Source: RPQJ01 sp963748985 (GTDB lineage: Bacteria; Pseudomonadota; Gammaproteobacteria; Steroidobacterales; Steroidobacteraceae). From it: a stretch of DNA of 64,000 nucleotides. The translations under genes were made by a program, and so were the position numbers. Of the stretch, positions 60,599 through 64,000 are shown piece by piece; position 1 is the first letter of the stretch, and each line of letters opens with the position of its first letter. The stretch is from contig CAVVKQ010000013.1 of NCBI GenBank assembly GCA_963748985.1, positions 62,001 through 126,000 of the forward strand, in the 5' to 3' direction. A model generated the notes under the pieces. The model did no database searches. It saw only the letters and a list, made by a program, of their open reading frames with translations, and was not told the origin of the DNA.

Positions 60599-62503
60599 TC
60601 AGGAGGCCCGGCTGGCAACGGCCGGGCGGGACGGGCGGTGGTCCGCCCAGATCCGTTGGACCTGTCTTTCGAGGCCCGGCGCATCGACTCCGGCCATCAC
60701 CAGGCAATCCTCGCGCGAGCCGTGCTCGATGAACCGGTCCGGGATGCCGATGTGGTGCACCTGGGCCTCGACGCCATGGGCAGCCAGGCACTCGCCGACG
60801 GCGCTGCCCGCGCCTCCGGCAACCACGTTTTCCTCGAGCGTGACGATGCAGGAATGCGCCGCCGCGAGCCGGCAGACGGTGTCCTCGTCGAGCGGCTTCA
60901 CGAAGCGCATGTTGACGAGGGTGGCGTCCAGCTTTTCGGCCAGCGCGACGCACGGTGCCACCATCGTGCCGAACGCAAGCAACAGCAGGCCCGACCGACC
61001 TTCGCGGCGAATCTCGGCGCGACCGACCGGTAACGCGTGCATTTCCGTGACGAGCGGAGCGCCCGGGCCGGGACCGCGCGGATAGCGCACGGCGGCAGGC
61101 CCGCCGATCGTGACCGCGGTGTAGAGCATCTGCCGGCATTCGTTTTCGTCGGCCGGGGCCATCACGACCATGTTCGGGATGCAGCGCAGGAACGAAAGGT
61201 CGAACGCGCCCTGGTGCGTGGCGCCGTCACCGCCCACGAGTCCGCCACGGTCGATCGCAAAGGTCACCGGCAATTCCTGCAACGCGACGTCGTGAATCAA
61301 CTGGTCGTAGGCACGCTGCAGAAACGTCGAATAAATGGCGACCACCGGCCGCAGGCCTTCGCAGGCCATGCCGGCCGCGAGCGTGACGGCGTGCTGCTCG
61401 GCGATGGCGACGTCGAAATAGCGGTCGGGGAAGCGTTTCGAGTACTCGACCAGTCCCGAGCCTTCGCGCATTGCGGGCGTGATGCCGACGATGCGCGGAT
61501 CGCGCTCGGCCATGTCGCAGAGCCACTGCCCGAACACCTGCGAGTACACCGGGCCCGTCGTTTTTTCCTTGAAGATGGTGCCGGCCTCCGGATCGAACGG
61601 ACCCGGGCCATGCCACTTGATCGGATCCGCCTCCGCGGGCGCGTAGCCTTTGCCCTTGCGCGTCACGACGTGCAGGAACTGCGGGCCTTCGAGGTCGCGC
61701 AGGTTGGTGAGTGTCTTCACCAGCATGTCGAGATCGTGGCCGTCGATCGGGCCGAAGTAGTTGAACCCCATTTCCTCGAACAAGGTGCCGGGCAGCACCA
61801 TGCCCTTGAAGTGCTCTTCGGAGCGGCGCGCGAGTTCCCACACCGTGGGCATGCGGCGCAGGATCTTCTTGCCGCCTTCGCGCAGCGCAGCGTAGGTCTT
61901 GCCGGACAGCACGCGCGCAAAGTAGTTCGACAGGGCGCCGACGTTTTCCGAGATCGACATGTCGTTGTCGTTCAGGATCACCAGCACGTTGGCGTCGAGC
62001 GCGCCGGCATGGTTCAGCGCCTCGAAGGCCTGGCCGGCGGTGATCGCGCCGTCGCCGATGACGGCGACCACGCGGCGCCTCTCGCCCTTGGTCTTCGCAG
62101 CGAGAGCCATGCCGATGGCCGCACTGATCGACGTGCTCGAGTGCCCGACGCCAAAGGTGTCGTAGTCGCTTTCAAAACGGCTCGGGAACGGCGCGAGTCC
62201 GCCCTTGTGCTTGATCGTCTGCAGTCGCTTGCGACGACCGGTCAGGACCTTGTGCGGGTAGGCCTGGTGGCCGACGTCCCAGACGAGGCGATCGTGCGGC
62301 GTGTCGAATACGTAATGCAGGGCAACCGTGAGTTCGACGGTGCCAAGGCCAGCGGCGAAATGGCCGCCCATCTGGCTGACGGTCTGGATCAGGAATTCGC
62401 GCAACTCGCCGGCCAGGGGAACCAGCTTGTTTTCCGTCAACTTACGGAGGTCCGACGGCGCCTCGATGCGCGTAAGCAACGGATACAGGTCGGGACGCGA
62501 CAT
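60599..62503 (-). CDS. dxs: 1-deoxy-D-xylulose-5-phosphate synthase
   Basis: 634 aa. First enzyme of the MEP isoprenoid pathway, joining pyruvate and glyceraldehyde 3-phosphate with thiamine diphosphate. The TPP motif GDGAITAGQAFEALNHAG-type region, GHSSTSISAAIGMAL, and the transketolase-like block EQHAVTLAAGMACEGLRPVVAIYSTFLQRAYDQ (split across the domain) are intact. Its presence shows that ispG, missing from its usual rodZ-hisS position, must be elsewhere. It is downstream of ispA (39-bp gap). Confidence 0.97.
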   Translation of the reverse strand: MSRPDLYPLLTRIEAPSDLRKLTENKLVPLAGELREFLIQTVSQMGGHFAAGLGTVELTVALHYVFDTPHDRLVWDVGHQAYPHKVLTGRRKRLQTIKHKGGLAPFPSRFESDYDTFGVGHSSTSISAAIGMALAAKTKGERRRVVAVIGDGAITAGQAFEALNHAGALDANVLVILNDNDMSISENVGALSNYFARVLSGKTYAALREGGKKILRRMPTVWELARRSEEHFKGMVLPGTLFEEMGFNYFGPIDGHDLDMLVKTLTNLRDLEGPQFLHVVTRKGKGYAPAEADPIKWHGPGPFDPEAGTIFKEKTTGPVYSQVFGQWLCDMAERDPRIVGITPAMREGSGLVEYSKRFPDRYFDVAIAEQHAVTLAAGMACEGLRPVVAIYSTFLQRAYDQLIHDVALQELPVTFAIDRGGLVGGDGATHQGAFDLSFLRCIPNMVVMAPADENECRQMLYTAVTIGGPAAVRYPRGPGPGAPLVTEMHALPVGRAEIRREGRSGLLLLAFGTMVAPCVALAEKLDATLVNMRFVKPLDEDTVCRLAAAHSCIVTLEENVVAGGAGSAVGECLAAHGVEAQVHHIGIPDRFIEHGSREDCLVMAGVDAPGLERQVQRIWADHRPSRPAVASRAS

Positions 62504-62542
62504 TCGGGGAATTTTACACTGCCGCAGTCCGGGACCGTTCGT

Positions 62543-63466
62543 TTAACGGTTCCGGGTGAGCAGCCAGTGGGACAGGTCGGCCAACGGGCTGTCCTGCCAG
62601 CCGTGCGCGGCGAGCTGCCGGCTGGCCTCGTCATGCAACTGGCGCACGCGCGCCCGGGCGGCTTCCATACCCGTAATCGCAGGGTAGGTGGGCATGCCGC
62701 GGGCCTGGTCGCTGCCTGGCGGTTTGCCGATGACCTGCACGTCGCCCTCGACGTCGAGGATGTCGTCCTGCACCTGGAAGGCCAGGCCCACGCGATCGCC
62801 AAAAATGCGCAGCGCCGAGAGCTGGTCGGTACTGAGTCTCGACCTGCAATGCGCGGCCATCAGCACGCTCGCGCGGATGAGCGCTCCGGTCTTGAGCGCG
62901 TGCAATCGTTCCAGGTCGGCTACGGTGAGCGAGCCGCCTTCGGCGGCGAGGTCGAGCGCCTGGCCACCGGCCATGCCGGCGGTGCCGCTCGCGACAGCGA
63001 GCGTATCGATGATGCGCACGCGGACCGCGGCATCCGACGGCAGGCCCGGATGCGACGCCAGCAGGTGAAACGCCAGCACCTGCAGCGAGTCGCCGGCCAG
63101 GATCGCTGTCGCTTCGTCGAATTGCTTGTGACAGGTCGGCCGGCCGCGACGCAGGTCGTCGTCGTCCATTGCCGGCAGGTCGTCGTGCACGAGCGAATAG
63201 CAGTGAATCAGCTCGACGGCACAGGCCGCCGCGTCCACCTGTTCGAGCGGAATGCCCAGCGTTGTCGCGGTCGCGTAGACGAGGGCCGGACGGATGCGCT
63301 TGCCGGGACCGAGAACGCTGTAGCGCTGCGCGGCATGGAGCCGGCCGGGTACTGCCGTTGCGGCAGGTAGCCATGCGTCGAGTTCGCGCTCGACCCGCAG
63401 GCGCCAGCGCGCGAGCGCCTGGGCGAGTGGCTCACGCGGCGAGGAACCCGCCGGCTGCAAGGTCAT
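62543..63466 (-). CDS. ispA: Farnesyl diphosphate synthase (short-chain polyprenyl synthase) IspA
   Basis: 307 aa. The first Asp-rich motif is in HDDLPAMDDDDLRRGRPT and the second in FQVQDDILD, both needed for Mg-diphosphate binding; GKRIRPALVYA is the IPP-binding region. It condenses IPP with DMAPP/GPP to farnesyl diphosphate. The start overlaps the xseB stop (ATGA), and dxs follows, giving the standard xseB-ispA-dxs operon. Confidence 0.95.
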   Translation of the reverse strand: MTLQPAGSSPREPLAQALARWRLRVERELDAWLPAATAVPGRLHAAQRYSVLGPGKRIRPALVYATATTLGIPLEQVDAAACAVELIHCYSLVHDDLPAMDDDDLRRGRPTCHKQFDEATAILAGDSLQVLAFHLLASHPGLPSDAAVRVRIIDTLAVASGTAGMAGGQALDLAAEGGSLTVADLERLHALKTGALIRASVLMAAHCRSRLSTDQLSALRIFGDRVGLAFQVQDDILDVEGDVQVIGKPPGSDQARGMPTYPAITGMEAARARVRQLHDEASRQLAAHGWQDSPLADLSHWLLTRNR

Positions 63467-63705
63467 TCGTCGCCAGGCGCGAACGGTTCGGGCGCCGCCG
63501 TGGCCGACTTCTGCAGCAGGATCTCGACTTTCTGCTCGGCCTGCTTGAGCGAGGACTGGCAGTCGCGGGCGAGGGCGACGCCGCGCTCAAAATGCCTGAG
63601 CGCGTCTTCCAGCGACAGGTCGCCGTGTTCGAGCTTGTCGACGGTTGCCTCGAGTTCGCCCAGGGCGCGCTCGAAGTCTGGGGGATTGGCGGGTGTTTCG
63701 GTCAC
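63463..63705 (-). CDS. xseB: Exodeoxyribonuclease VII small subunit
   Basis: 80 aa from GTG 63705, chosen because GGAGG lies 8 nt before it; the open frame runs further upstream but is not family-like. The conserved core DFERALGELEATVDKLEHGDLSLEDALRHFERGV (here broken by no insertions, residues about 8-40) is the XseB helix pair that binds XseA. It heads the xseB-ispA-dxs operon. Confidence 0.93.
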   Translation of the reverse strand: MTETPANPPDFERALGELEATVDKLEHGDLSLEDALRHFERGVALARDCQSSLKQAEQKVEILLQKSATAAPEPFAPGDE

Positions 63706-63859
63706 TGGCGGGGCCTCCGGAGGGCGGGAAGCCTTGCACAGGGGTCCGCATGGGTCAACGCACCCCATCCTTGGCCCTCGGACAGGCCATTGCGGCGACT
63801 GCGACTGCTCAAAACGGGTCGGGGAGGCTACCGTCCAACGAGGTCCGAATTTTCCCGCG

Positions 63860-63888
63860 TTGACTGGGCTTTGGACTTGGTCTACTAA
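63860..63888 (+). promoter_or_regulatory. Predicted sigma-70 promoter for the rubrerythrin gene
   Basis: TTGACT (63860-63865) and TACTAA (63883-63888) with a 17-nt spacer, about 77 nt before the ATG at 63965. It is one of the best promoter matches in the window. GAGG at 63951-63954 may be the ribosome site. The 259-bp gap from xseB holds no other gene. Confidence 0.55.
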
Positions 63889-63964
63889 ACGCTGAGGGAC
63901 GCTGGAGCAGCCGGCGTCACCCTCGCAATCCATCGAACACAACCGACACAGAGGCTAGACAGAC

Positions 63965-64000
63965 ATGGCGACGTTGAAGGGCAGCAAGACAGAAGGGAAC
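63965..64000 (+). CDS. Rubrerythrin, 5' end only (cut by window edge)
   Basis: Only 12 codons are present: MATLKGSKTEGN. This matches the very conserved N-terminus of rubrerythrins (MATLKGSKTEENL...), di-iron peroxide-reducing proteins. The assignment rests on this short match plus a plausible promoter and ribosome site upstream; the rest lies outside the window. Confidence 0.6.
   Translation, partial: MATLKGSKTEGN

Overview
The window is about 64 kb of GC-rich, densely packed chromosome from a gammaproteobacterium. Gene order supports this: queA-tgt-yajC-secD-secF, suhB-trmJ-iscS-iscA, ndk-rlmN-pilF-rodZ-hisS-yfgM-bamB-der, xseA|guaB-guaA-tadA, nrdR-ribD-ribE-ribBA-ribH-nusB-thiL-pgpA and dxs-ispA-xseB are all typical of that class. 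The full-length fused PurL and the RodZ/YfgM/BamB set agree. High GC, the style of the MetX-like enzyme and the G-rich interspersed repeats suggest the Xanthomonadales/Nevskiales/Steroidobacterales part of the class; the order is inference only. No phage, insertion sequence, CRISPR array or rRNA was seen.

Layout. 0-3 kb: an L,D-transpeptidase-like gene, then an ECF sigma / putative anti-sigma / double-PDZ operon. 3-9.5 kb: queuosine genes, Sec accessory genes and a TerC membrane protein. 9.5-14.7 kb: an amino-acid permease, suhB, trmJ, a cysteine desulfurase fused to a degenerate IscU-like domain, and iscA. 14.8-22.7 kb: the ndk-to-der run of housekeeping genes, without the usual ispG between rodZ and hisS. 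22.8-31.7 kb: a MetX-family acyltransferase, an M23 peptidase, xseA, guaBA, tadA and mltF. 31.8-38.8 kb is the most accessory-looking part: tRNA-Ser(CGA) followed by a partial tandem repeat of its own 3' end and a chain of hairpins, then a leftward cluster of an MFS transporter, a GcvT-type flavoprotein demethylase, an MttB-family methyltransferase and a frameshifted T6SS-type FHA protein. 38.9-50.3 kb: a DUF1820 protein, purL (one frameshift), a leftward ettA-hutH-unknown-DUF4145 operon, a histone-deacetylase-like enzyme and a cytochrome c/beta-domain fusion. 50.4-59 kb: glyA, nrdR, riboflavin genes, nusB, thiL, pgpA and a Ser/Thr kinase with a cNMP-binding domain. 59-64 kb: a small exported protein lying between repeat arms, folE2, dxs, ispA, xseB and the first codons of a rubrerythrin.

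The strongest unexplained signals are non-coding. (i) Three paired G-rich arrays of telomere-like heptads (GGGGTTA/GGGGATA) ending in GTCGGAGG lie between convergent genes and often supply the stop codons. (ii) A 192-bp partial tandem repeat carries the tRNA-Ser 3' end and its terminator and encloses about 85 nt of back-to-back hairpins. (iii) A roughly 31-bp imperfect palindrome lies between xseA and guaB. Two genes, purL and the FHA gene, each carry a single-nucleotide frameshift, so either sequence errors or real lesions are possible.
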